Assembly: GCA_021292165.1 (NCBI GenBank)
Contig: CM037877.1
Span: 132,736,274 to 132,800,273, forward strand
Length of the DNA: 64,000 nucleotides
DNA from: Shinisaurus crocodilurus
Taxonomy: Eukaryota; Chordata; Lepidosauria; Squamata; Shinisauridae
Direction: 5' to 3'
The translations under genes were made by a program, and so were the position numbers. Shown one piece after another: positions 12,804-26,300 of the stretch (positions within the stretch are counted from its first letter, which is position 1; each line of letters begins with the position of its first letter). Under the pieces are notes generated by a model. It did no database searches. It was given only the letters and a program-made list of their open reading frames with translations, and was not told where the DNA came from.

Positions 12804-15800
12804 TAACTAAAACTGGGATACCCAGTCCAGTTCATGAACTGTTTATGTGAGTGATGCAAGAGATATCTGTGCTTTTTACAGGACAGAGCTAAAGCTCAGT
12901 TTTGCAGTTCCTTGCTTTTGGGTGTTTCAAGAACAAAACAGACACGACATGAAATTCGTGAATGCATTTAATATATTTCATGGGATCATAGGATCATAGA
13001 GTTGGAAGGGGCCTACAAGGCCATCGAGTCCAACCCCCTGCTCAATGCAGGAAACTTGTTTTTCCTTTAAGAATAGTATCTGCTGTGGAAAAGCAGGATT
13101 GGGAGCAGGGCACATGGGAAGTGGTTTAACCCTTGGCCCCCAGTGCTGGCTGCCCCACTTGAAAAATCCCCCCCCAAGTTACTAGTTGCCCTGACAAAGA
13201 AGATTTCATTGGCACAAACAACTGTGAGCACTGGTTTCATAGATTCATAGGTCACAGAGTTGGAAGGGGCCTACAAGGCCATCAAGTCCAACCCCCTGCT
13301 CAGTGCAGGAAACTTGTTTTTCACTTTAAGAATAGTATCTGCTGTGGAAAAAGCAGGAGTGGGGAGCATGGCACATGGGAAGTGGTTTAAACCCTTTGCC
13401 CCCGTGCTGACTGCCCCCACTTTAAATCCCCCCCCAAGTTTTTTACATATTTGCCCTGACAAAGAAGATTTCATTGGCACAAACAACTGTGAGCATTGGT
13501 TTCATAGATTCATAGGTCACAGAGTTGGAAGGGGCCTACAAGGCCATCAAGTCCAACCCCCTGCTCAGTGCAGGAAACTTGTTTTTCCTTTAAGAATAGT
13601 ATCTGCTGTGGAAAAGCAGGAGTGGGAGCATGGCACATGGGAAGTGGTTTAACCCTTTGCCCCCGTGCTGCTGCCCCACTTTAAATCCCCCCCCAAGTTA
13701 CTATTTGCCTTGACAAAGAAGATTCCATTGGCAAAAACAACTGTGTGAGCACTGGTTTCATAGATTCATAGATCATAGAGTTGGAAGGGGCCTACAAGGC
13801 CATCGAGTCCAACCCCCCCTGCTCAGTGCAGGAAACTAGAGGAGGGGTCTCCCATCCAAGCAATAACCAGGCCTGACCCTGCTTAGCTTTCCACAAGCTG
13901 AGCCAGCATGAGCCACAGGCCTGTGGACACACTTCCAAACATTGCTGAAGTACATTCAGGTCCAGCTAAGCCTAAGGCAGAATAAAATGGCCACTCAAGC
14001 AGCAGGTTTGGAATGCTATTGTATGTCAGTGGAATTTATTATTATATTTTACCACAGCAATGGCATGGTTTTGGATATTCCACCTCAGGTGCTAAAATGT
14101 CTGTGGCAAGCCCCGGTCACACTTCCGTTCCTACCACCATGAAATGTAAGTGTAGAGCTAGCAATGTGTGCAAATTGTGCATCAGCCACTTAAAAGATTT
14201 CAATATTTTTCTAGGCAAAAAGCTAAACTTTCTAGGTAAGATTCAAGTTAGGCTACCAATAAGAGCCAGGGATGTTGAAGAGTCCTTGGTTTCGAGTCAC
14301 GAGTTGAGTCACGAGTCTTTGGACCCGAGTCTCGAGTCCGAGTCCTTGGTCCAAAATGGTGACTCACGAGTCACGAGTCACTCCCCAAAGCTGACTCCAC
14401 GAGTCCCTATTAAAATCAATGGGGGTTTTTCCCAACAAAATAAGGCTACTTCAGATGTGTGGCTTAAATAATTTCTAGGCACAAGTGTGCCTTTTTATTT
14501 CAAAACTCTGCCACTGATTTTGACAAGAACAGACCAGGCAGACAAACCCAAAATAACCAGGCAGGGAGAGGAGGCCGGGAACCCCAAACAGGCAGGCAGA
14601 GGCAGCCAAACCCAAAATGTCTGAAAGGTTGCATTTTAGGAAAATGATTTTAAAAAATAAAATCTTCGCTGGCGATCGCACTTCTCTCCACTCCTTCTGG
14701 CACAGCCCAGGGATGTTGAAGAGTCCTTGGTCTCGAGTCCTGAGTCAAGTCTCGAGTCCCATTAAAAATATTGGGACTCGAGTGGGACTCGAGTCAGGGG
14801 GGGGACACAGTCCGACTCACGAGTTGAGTCCTAGACCCCATCCCTGATAAGAGCCGAGACAAACAAATACGACTGAGAGCCATATCCGCGGGAAGACTCA
14901 CAGGAGTGATCAAGTCATACTTCATCGTGAGTTCAATTTACTGGGTTAGTGGTTTAAATAATTGTCTTTTGGGATTTGTAACATCAGCAGTTGTGCTACC
15001 AAAGTCTTCAACAGACAAGATAACTGAACCTTGCAGTGCATCGGTGCCAAGGAGTTAAATTTGTATGTTTGTTTCTTTAAGATATGTGTTCGTTTTCCAC
15101 TTTCCCACACAGGGTTGGAGACGTTTAAGGGTAGCTTTTTCCACAGCCGGGAATACAAAGGACCCGAAAAATTCAAGGGGAAGAAAGTTCTGGTGATTGG
15201 CCTTGGGAACTCAGGCTGTGACATCGCTACGGAGCTCAGTAATACAGCCTCCCAGGTACTATCTCGTATACTGCTCAGGAATTATCATTCTGCTTAATAA
15301 TCAGCGCAATCCAGCCAAAGTTAAGCACTTTTAGGCCCCATTGATTTTGATGGGAGATATATTACTCTTAGGGCTCCCATTTCAATTAAAGGGACTTAAA
15401 CGTGCTTAATTTAGGCTGCATGACATGGCACCCAGTGCAATAGGCAGAATCAGTGATATATATCAGTGCGCTATAGCTCAGTGACAGATCACATGCCTTG
15501 CAGGCAGCAGAAGGTCCCAAGTTCAGTTCCACCATGTCCAGCTAAAGGATGCCAGTTGACTTGGCAGGGAACAACCTCCCCCTCTCTGCCTGAGACCTTG
15601 GAGAGTCTCCGGCAGTCACAGCGGACAACGCTGAGCTAGTTTATAATTCTGTCACATTACATCCATGCCCAAATGAATATTCAAACCAACTTCATAGTGA
15701 TCATATTCTCATTCTTTTTTTATGCAGTCAATTGGTTATTCGGTTACTATTTGGAAGGGGGGGGGTTGTCTTCCTTAATGTTTCTGTTTATGTCATTGGT

Positions 15801-18800
15801 AAGTACACCATGTAACCAGAGCACATGCTTAATTTTTCCCCCATTAAAATCGGTCAGGCCTAAAAGTGCTTAATTCACCAATTTATTTGTGCTTTAATCT
15901 TGGCCCGTACATGGCCCATAGCATATATGACTGACTGCTTTCATGCATGGGTGCCACGCAGAATAAAATCTAATACAGAGAACTCACTTTCTGAGAATCT
16001 GTGCCTGGGGAGGCAGGAGGACAAGCTTTTGTGTTTTTTTAATGCAGTCTAGCACAGCAGAGGTTTTGAAGGCATTCTGAAATGTTTTGCTTCAAGCTCA
16101 GAAGCTAAACTCTGGCTCAGCTTGTCTGAGCGTGGAAAGCTAAGCAGGGTCAGGCCTGGTTATTACTTGGATGGGAGACCCCCTCCTCTAGTTTCCTGCA
16201 TTGAGCAGGGGGTTGGACTCGATGGCCTTGTAGGCCCCTCCCAACTCTATGATCTATGAAATCTATGAAATCTTTGAGTGTATCTACACTAGTGAATGGG
16301 GAGGGGGGCTTGGACTCTCTTAACATCTGTCATGGCACGGGGGGGGGGCATATGGAGTTCTTTCTGATCTCTTGCCTCTGCACCTCTGTCCATTTCCCAA
16401 AAGTAAAGGTTCAAAGACCTACAAAACCTCATTATGCTGCCTCCATCTGACTGTTTGTGCCACCAAAACACCTTAAAATCCTTTGGTATTTATTATATTT
16501 TAAATCCTCCCTATAGCAAATGTTCTCTGGGTGGATTAAAAACAGTGGAGAGAATAAAGTGCAATCCTATGGCCCCTAGACAGCGTCCAGAGAGCCATAG
16601 GATTTTTCAGCGGCCCAGCTCTGAGGTCGGAGGTGGGATTCCATGCTCGGAGCACCCTCCCCCCCCCCCCGCCGCCACCTCACAGCCAGTGTGGGAAAAA
16701 CCATGCCGGCTGCTTCTCTGAGGTCACAAAAGTAACCTCATAGAAGGGGTTTAGGGGGTGGGGAGGGGGGGAGACTGCCGCCACCAAGGTGCGGCATATC
16801 CTGGTGGCACCTCAGCCTCCTTTCCTCAGGCTCCGAAGCACCGCAGTTGGACAGCCAAAATCGGCCATCTACAGTAAGTGCTTTGCAGGGCGGGAGGAAC
16901 GCAGAGACTACCTTTGCCTCCGTTCCGTGCTCCTCCCGGCCTGCATAGGATGCCCATAATCCTCCAAATTCTGAGGTTTATGGGCATCCTCATAGGATTG
17001 CACCCTTCGCTACATTTTTAAAGAGTTTTAAAATAAAATGACAAACAGCACAGGAATAGATAACTACTGTATAAAGATATATAAGATGGGGAGGTGAAAT
17101 GGGAGACTATTGGCTCAACCTCATGCCATGGTAATTACAGTTCCCTGGATGCATTGGAGGAAGCCATGACGGCAATAGAAATGTGATAGAAATGTGCAGT
17201 GTTGGTATGCTATAAGAGCATTTTTGTATGTGATACTTAAATCATCTTTGATTTTCTTTCACCCTATTTATGCTAATGTCTGTTCATTGTTAGTGCTAAA
17301 GAGAATGGAGAGTATAAGGCATTTGCTAGAGGAATGAGCATCCTAGTTGGTTTTATATTCCCATTACAATGATTCAAACAAGAATTGCTCTAAGCCTTGT
17401 TGGGGGGGGGGGACCCAAACCCTTAGTTTCTGTGATGAACAGAGCAATCCTATGCCCATCCAAGGATCACTGACATCCTATGCTCTGCCAGCAGATGCCT
17501 GGCAGAGCAGGGGGAGATCTTCGCCTCGCCATCCTCCTTTCTGCAGAGATTCTACTAGACACACTTTTGAACGCATCTAGTGGAGTCGCAGGAAGGGGGA
17601 CAGGAGCTGGGAGACTTTAGGATCCTGCAGGTCCTGGGCACCTCCCTTTCCCCCTCATTTGCATCCTCACCCAAGGTCAGAGCTCCAACCTGTGGCAGCT
17701 GCAGGGGCAGGAGCCAAAAATTCCCATTCGGATTTCCCCTCCCAAGGGCATAGCAGTGTCCTTGTGTTCGCCTGTCAGGTCCGTGAAGGGGGAGAAGGAA
17801 AATCGGACTAGCTCGAAGAATTCGTTGGGCAGCCGCTGCAAGGCTCGCTCCCACTTCTAATTTTGTGTCCCATCAGCCCTAGCCAGTTTAGCCAATGGCA
17901 AGGGATGATGGGAGTTGTAGGCCAGAACATTTGGCGGGGCACAAGTTATCCACTCCTGATCTACAGCCCCGGAGGGCGACTGCCAGAACATCCTGTGGTG
18001 CCTGGGATTGCTCTCTGTGCTCTCCATAATCTAGACATGCTTGCTATGGCTTCTCTCCTAACCCCCACCCCATCCTGCCTCTACTACCCCACTCGGGACC
18101 CATTTCCGTTCTTCTATTTTCTCTTCAAATGCTGCCCTGGCCTGATGAAGATGAACACTGAAATTTGAATCAATCAATAAATCACAACAAGACTAAGGGT
18201 CCATCTAATCCAGTGCCCTGTTTCCAAGAGATGCTTCCAGGAGGCCAACAGGACATGATGACAATAGGCCTCTCCCAGTGTTTTCACCCCCACCGTCTGA
18301 TATTCTGTGTCATACTGCTTCTGAGAGCCAGTGTGGCGTAGTGGTGAGAGTGTTGGACTGGGACTCGGGAGATCCAGGTTCTAGTCCCCGCTCAGCCATG
18401 AAACTCACTGGGTGACTTTGGGCCAGTCACTGACTCTCAGCCTAATCTACCTCACAGGGTTGTTGTGAGGATAAAATGGAGAGGAGGAGGAGGAGTATGT
18501 AAGCCGACTTGGGTTCCTTGCAGGAAAAAAGGTGGGGTATAAATATAATAAATAAATAAAATAAAATAAATAAATAATACTGCTTCTGAACTGGGGGGTT
18601 CCATTTGGTTTTCATGGCTAATAGCTATTGATAGAACTATTCCTCCAAGAATTTGTCTAACCCCCTTTAAAAAGATATCTGTAAAGAACATAGCATTACA
18701 TCCAATGTAGCACGAGTGGACCTCTGCTCACATGCCCCTCAAATATGCTCCGGAGGGTCCCTCTGGAGCAGAGTTGGGGGGGGCTGCAGAGGGAAGGGGA

Positions 18801-19268
18801 AATCCATTCTGCCAGCAGTTTCTGTTCTGCTGGCAGACAGTCAGTATTGGCTACAACCCATAAGAAACACAAGTGCTCACAGGACAACAGAGGCATTGAT
18901 CTCCCTCTCTCTCATCTCACAATGCTAGGCAAGTGATGTACCACTTGAATTAAATTGTAGGCCAATTCTCAGAGGTGACTGGTCTTTCTTCACACCAAAG
19001 TTAGGGCAGCCTTCCCCAACTTGGTGCTCTCCAGGTGTATTGAACTACAATTCCCATTATATCACCATCATCATCATCATCATCATCATCATCATGCTAG
19101 CTATGGATGGTGGGTGCTGTAGTCTAACACATCTGGGTGACACCAAGCTGGGAAAGGCTGCTTTAGGGAGAAGTAGATGCAAGGATAGGGAGACTTTCCA
19201 CAGCACTGACTGTTTGGCTAGCAGTTTTGTAACAATTTTCTCACCCCATGATCAATATGCAGTGGCAC

Positions 19269-19312
<44 letters not shown>

Positions 19313-22300
19313 ATTTATATATATAAAAAAAGAGTTGCCACAAATGACAGCTCAGGCAAAATGTCAAGGTGGAGCTCCCTACTTGGGTAAATGTTTTGAG
19401 GAATTTTGAGGGCACTACAAAAAGTTTTGCTCAGGCTACTGACATTTTGGGGGATGGATCTGTCCTTATTTATTATGATTAAATCAAAGTCTGGGGGCAG
19501 AAGACACTGTCCTCATGTATCCTTGGAATATTGCATGTTGTTGTGGAGTTTAATTGTTGTAAGCCACTTTGGGAACCAATCTTGGCTAAAAAGTGGGATG
19601 TAAATTTAATTAATTAATAAAGTTATTTAATTAAATGATCAAGGGAGGTAGTGGGCTCCCAATTACCTGAGAGGTAGTGGGCTCTCCTACACTGGAGGCA
19701 TTCAGGATGCAGCTGGGCAGCCATCTGTCAGGGATGCTTTAGCTTGGATTCCTGCATTGAGCAGGAGGCTGGACTCAATGGCCTTACAGGCCCCTTCCAA
19801 CTCCACTATTCTATGATTCTATGTAACCAAGGGTGCAATCCTATGCAGGTTTAGACAGAAAAAAAAGGTCTACAACTCCCATGCCCCAGCCAGCAGCTGG
19901 CTGGGGCAAGATGGGAGTTGTAGGCCTTTTTTCTGTCTAAACCTGCATAGGATTGCACCTCAAATGTATTGCCTGAAATATTGACACTGGAATATGGGAA
20001 GGAACTTAGGAAGCTGCCTTATATCAGGTGAGACTGTTTGTTGATCTGGCCCACTATCTTCTAGTCTGACTAGCAACAACATACTATGACCCCACAGTTC
20101 CCTGTGTTAGACTATTTACGATATGTGCCATCCAAATTTTCAGACACTTCACTGTTCCAGAGAGCTGACCCTGGGTCTAAGAGAGAGGGAATAGAAACCC
20201 TTTCATCAGAGAAAAGAACACAAAGAATACAAAGGCACATTTTCTACCCAGACACTGCACTTAAAATTTCTCATTTGAGCTTGTCAGTTTTAAAACTGTC
20301 TCTTGAGACTCATACTTAGATAACAGTGACCTAGATTTTGCAGTTCATATCATCCACATCAGAATGCTGTAATAGAATATTCTTTGGGGATTCCTAGGGC
20401 AATCATGTTGCAACCAGTGGGAAAGTTTTACAAGGACACCATCAAGTGATGGCTGCTTCTGCGGAAGATCCATTGAAATGAGTGAGGAAGAAGTTGCACT
20501 GGAATGATGCCTGGTGGTGACACATGAGCTTCATATTTGTGTCCCCTACCCATTTGTTTTTCAAAGGTTTACCTCAGTTCTAGAAGTGGATCCTGGGTAA
20601 TGACTCGCGTTTGGGACCAAGGCTATCCCTGGGACATGCTGGTTATAACTCGCTTTGAAACATTCCTCAGGAACGCCCTCCCAACAGCCATCTCCGACTG
20701 GTTGTATGTGAAGCAAATGAACAGATGGTTCAAACATGAGAACTATGGCCTGATGCCAGTGAATAGGTAATGCTACAAACAAAAGAGGCTATATGGTGAT
20801 TTGCTTTGAGAACAGAGTCCCTTTGCAGGATCCATATTGGTGGGCAAATTTTACTTATTTAAAAGATGTATATCCCACCTTTCAATAGAATGATCCTCAA
20901 GGCATCTTACAATAATAGATAGATTGATTGATTATATTTATATCCCACCTTTTTTCCTGAAAGGAACCCAGGCCAGCTTACATAATCCTCCTCCTCCTCC
21001 TCTCCTTTTTATCCTCACAAGGACCCTGTGAGTTAGGCTGAGCGTCAGTGACTGGCCCAAAGTCACCCAGTGAACTTCATAGATGAGTGGGGACTAGAAC
21101 CCAGATCTCCCGAGTCCCAGTCCAACACTCTCACCACTACGCCACACTGGCTCTCAGAAGCAGTATGACACGGAATATCAGGTGGTGGGGGTGAAAACAC
21201 TGGGAGAGGCCTATTGTCATCATGTCCTGTTGGCCTCCTGGAAGCATCTCTTGGAAACAGGGCACTGGATTAGATGGACCCTTAGTCTTGTTGTGATTCA
21301 TTGATTGATTCAAATGGGGTGAACTTTGATCACCCAAGTCCCAGTGCAACACTCTAACCACTATGCCATACTGGCTCTCTTGTAATAATAATCTTGTAAT
21401 GTAATAAGATTGTAATAATACTGCCTGAGGCAGACAAGATGGCACTTCCCCTATACCATGTACAGAAGCTGACCAAACTGACAGTTAAATCTCCCCTGAA
21501 CACTGGTGACGGGGCAGTGCCTCTGCCTCTTCCCAAAGCCTCTCCCTCTCTAGGTTATCAAGTCCTTTGCCTGCTTCCAGTAACGTGGGTGTAGGCTGTA
21601 GACGTGGTGAATAAGTCACTCCAAACTCCAGGGTAAACAACAACACTTTACTATTAATATTAGGGTTTTTACTTAATAGAGTGGTTATAATCCAAAAGCA
21701 AGTATAATAAAATAAAACAAACAAACAAACAATCCAATGTTCTCTAGTTAACTTCAGACTACCTATATCCTATGCAGCCAGTTTCTCTTTCTCTTTCTCT
21801 GCTTCTCTCTGCTGTTTCTGTGCTGCTGCTTCCAGCTCTCTCCCAGCACACACTAACTGCTAGCTGACCACACCCCACATATATAGTCTTCCCAGGACTG
21901 GAAGGTTATAACCATGTGACCTTGCACAGGAGAACTAATTCTTAACTTCTATTGGGCGAACTAAAACTCTCAAACTCCCCCTCCCATCCAAGTGTTTGGG
22001 CCTTCAGGCTTCAACTACTCGAGGGAAGTGTTTGGGCCTTCAGGCTTCAACAAACTGAAGCCTGTGTAGGCCTCAATCCTTTACAATAGCCCAACCACAT
22101 ATACACAATTCTAAACCAATATTCTGTGTTAATCAATATGGAAGAACTACCAATCCCTGGTTCCCCAATCAGTCACTTAATGGGGTCTGCCTCTTTTCTC
22201 TGGAATATCAGGGACTAGCCACTATTCAACTTCCAGTAATTCCAGTTTAGGTCGCCCTCCCCTGAACTGCCACCACAGGGCTACTGACTATGTCATGAGA

Positions 22301-23320
22301 CGAGGATGGAAAAGACAGAATTGCCTGACTGAAGAAAGCAGCACAAGAAAAGCAGGCAAGAGCATATATTTAAGACACTGATTAGCTTCTTACAAGTATG
22401 GAAAGCAGCTACTGCAAAAAAGAAATATATGTGTGTGTTCATGGTGCTTTTGATTGTAGATTGCCTTCCAATACTTTTTTTTTTTTAATGGAGATGCAAT
22501 TCCTAATTACAACAGGGCCAGCCCTACTTAGCAGCAAGGTGAAGAAACGTGCTTCAGGTGACACCATGAGGGGCAGGGAACAGATGTTGGAGCCTGGATT
22601 GTGCAGCAAGGCTTTTTAAAATACTGACACTAGTGAAGGGGGCAGCAGAATGTCTTGGGCTGGCACTGGATTTAGGGACATGTCACTTTATTTCTCAGGG
22701 AGGAAAGCAGCTGAGGAGAGGGGGTGTTGAGGGATGCTGCTGATCTGGTACATGTCTTTTTCTCTCAAGGGCTCTGGTCTGCCCAGCAATGTGCTTTCAG
22801 CAAGGTTTATTTATTACAGTATTTCTGGCCCACTCTTTAGTCTGAGGATTTCCAGAGCAGCTAATGAATAATTTAAAACTGCAAGAGCGGGATAAAGAGT
22901 TAAGTCTAGGGATGTGCAACACTGAAAAACTCAATCCGTTTGACCTCGATGGACTTTGGACACATTTCTGACCTGATGGCCAAAAGCAGGCTGAGTCAGG
23001 GGGGAGGGAGTGTTCCAGCTTCCATGAAATTGCTCAAAATATTTGTGCAAATTTGGAGCAGACAACTGTGGCTCTCTAGCGCAATTCCCACAAATTTGCA
23101 CAAATTACATACATTTGCACAAGTCAGGGCCAACTCATTAGTCGAGTTGCTGTGGTTGTGGTTGTAGCATTTAACATGAGAAGTATGGAATCATCATCAT
23201 ATCACTGCATGTTCACACTATGCCTTGGGCACCTTGAATTTTATGCCAGTTAATTTCAGATTTGTGCAAATTTACACAAATTGCAGAGCAGAGGCCCACA
23301 TTTTGCACAAATTTCCCCAG

Positions 23321-23352
<32 letters not shown>

Positions 23353-26300
23353 ATGCAAATTGTGGCCTGTTTTGAAAATGGAAGTTCGCATGCTGGCTCG
23401 ATTCAAGTCAGATTGAGTTGGCGCCAGGCCAGCACAGGGTTGACGGAATGGAATCCATGGGGCCGAGTTGAGAAAATCCATCGAATTTTCACCCCTATCA
23501 GAATCCTCACACAGCCCTAGTTAAAACCATTTCAGCAGACAAATGAGAAACACTGGATGTAAAAATTCACTGAAAGGCCTGAGCAAATAAAAAGACCTTC
23601 GTGGTATCAATTAATTAATCTTTATTTGCTTAAAACCAAAGATCATCGCAAAACAGGAAAGAAGAAAGGGGAAACACCCCCCCCAAAACAAATGCACAAT
23701 AAAGAATCAAATCGGATAATCTCCCTACTAATAAATATGATTATACGTACATAATTCCATCTAATTTTAAAAGCAACCATTGCAAATAAGAAAACTTGGT
23801 TTGTAACCTATTTGTTCTGATCAGCCGAAAGCATACACATTTTCTCAAAATCTGACATTTCAAGACAAGGAAGGAAACTGGATAAAAGTCTCTCTCTTGG
23901 TGCCCTATACAAAGGCAATACAACAAATAATGCCAGATATACTCCACCTCCCCCAACCCACAAAGAGAGAGAAGTTGATCCCATGGAATTTTAAGGAACC
24001 TTCCTTCCAAACAAGCAAAAGGCACAGTTTGAAAGTGCAGCTTGATTATTTTTTTTTTAAGCCTTTCTTAATAAAGCAATATTTTTCAAGCGACATCTCC
24101 AAAGGCTGGTCCAGGGGACTATTTGAAGATTCTCCCAAAATACCACTAGAATAAACTTCTCACTTTTCAGACAATATCTGGGCTTCGGTTAAGAATTGAA
24201 CTTCTTCATTCCATATGATACTATATTCCAGAATTTATTTTCATTTCTTTTAGCAACTGCTGAACCCAGCTCCAACCAGAGCTGATCATAAAATTCTATT
24301 TTCTTCTCCTTAAGTAACTGCTTATAAGTTTTACATAACTGTTCCAAATGCTATATTCCTTCTGGAGTATTATTAGCTCTTTAAAATCTAACTGAGTGGG
24401 CAATCTTCCACTTCACTTATCTACATTCTTCATCAAACCATCCCCAGCCTGCATATTTTTAAAACTAAATTTGGGGACGTTGATTCTAGAAGTAAAGGTC
24501 TTAGGGAAAAGACAATCCCCTCGTAGGACCTTATTGGATCATTTTGAGGAGCAATCAAAATGCTAGCCATAAGGGCTGGAGTTGAAAAAACTGTTAACAT
24601 TTTGTCCTGTAAACATCATGTCCTGCAAGCATCATGCACTTTGTACCTTGAATGACAATCTACAGCTACAGCAGGCTCTAGATCAGTGGTTCCCAACCTT
24701 TGGTCCCCAGAGGTTGCTGGACTACAGCTCCCAGAATCCCTTGCCATTAGCCATGTTGGCTGGGTATGCTGGGAGCTGTAGGCCAGCAACATCTGGGGAC
24801 CCAAGGTTGGGAACCACTGCTCTAGATTGTCTCCTAACATACCTCCAATCTCACTTTCAATGGTTGGTGATCACTCTCATGTCTCTCCTCAACCCTACAA
24901 TTCTCCAGAAATGGTATGAGGGGGGTTGAGGCCAACATATAATCAATTTCCCCTTTAATGGAGATGAGAGTGTATTGGTCCTCTACATGGATTACAGATT
25001 CTAACTTGAAATTTATAAAACAGCTTAGATAATTTTTTGAGCCCATTCTGTTTATATAAGCGTCTAGAGATTTCCGTGTCCACAAGGTCCTCTATAGGAA
25101 GGCCCACTTTCCCATAAAGAGCATAGTCCCCCATCAATAATACTTGAGGATCTGGCTGGACTCCAGCCGCTGGAGACATTGAATAGCAGGGATGGGGACT
25201 CGGACTCCAGGGCTTGACTCGTGAGTCGGACTGAGTCCCCCCTCTGACTCGAGTCAGACTCGAGTCCCAATATTTTTAATGGGACTCGAGACTCGACTCG
25301 GGACTTGAGACCAAGGACTCGACTCGAGACTCGAGACCAAGGACTCGTGTTCCTCAGATGCAACATGGATAGGTTTTAGGAAGTACAGCAAGTTTATTTT
25401 TTAAAATCATTTCCCTAAAATGCAACCTTTCAGACATTTTGGGTTTGGCTGCCTCTGCCTGCTTGTTTGGGGTTCCCAGCCTCCTCTGCCTGCCTGGTCT
25501 CTTCTTAACCAGTTCCACAGTTTGAATAGTCCAAGACAAATGCCTCTGCCTGCCTGTTTTGGGGTTCCCTGCCTCCTCTGCCTGTCTGGTTATTTTGGGT
25601 TTGTCTGCCTGGTCTGTTCTTGCCAAAATCAGTTGCAGAGTTTTGAAATAAAAAGGCACACTTGTGCCTAGAATTTATTTAAGCCACACATCTGAAGTAG
25701 CCTTATTTTGTTGGTGGAAAAAACCCACTGATTTTAATAGGGACTCGTGGAGTCAGCTTTGGGAGTGACTCATGACTCGTGACTCGTGAGTCACCATTTT
25801 GGACCAAGGACTCGGACTCGAGACTCGGGTCCAAAGACTTGTGACTCGACTCGTGACTCGAAACCAAGGACTCTTCAACTTCCCTGTTGAATAGTTTCTA
25901 ATATCTCATCCAGGTCCTCCTAAATTTTACATGCATCATCCTTCAGGCCACTAGGGGGAATATAAATGTTTACACAGAAGATACTTCCCATGTTAATAAT
26001 AAAACTAATATATTAGAACATTCACTAAGTTTTAACACTTCAACTGCTGCTCCTAACTCAACTGAAATTAAGATCACTAGCGCCCTCCACTCATCCCTTC
26101 TTATCTCCCTTTATTGCTAGAACTACAGTCATGCCTTGGATTGAGAGCATAATTCGTTCCGGAAACGTGCTTGTAATCCAAAACACTCTTATATCAAAAC
26201 GAAATCCCCCCCCCAAATTTGTACAGAGATTTTCAATTTAAGCCGTATTACAGTACTTGTATTGCAAGACGTTGCTTGTATATCAAGTAAAAAAAAAATT

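Noticed and set aside
12975..13850. CRISPR-like array
   Set aside because: The repeats are ~260 bp tandem units with CR1 tails in a vertebrate genome, not short repeats with unique spacers.
16115..16270. functional 5S rRNA gene
   Set aside because: Only the central and 3' internal-promoter part is present and it is fused to a CR1 tail.
18325..18576. functional tRNA gene
   Set aside because: A and B boxes are present but no cloverleaf; it is a SINE with a body, a tail and target duplications.
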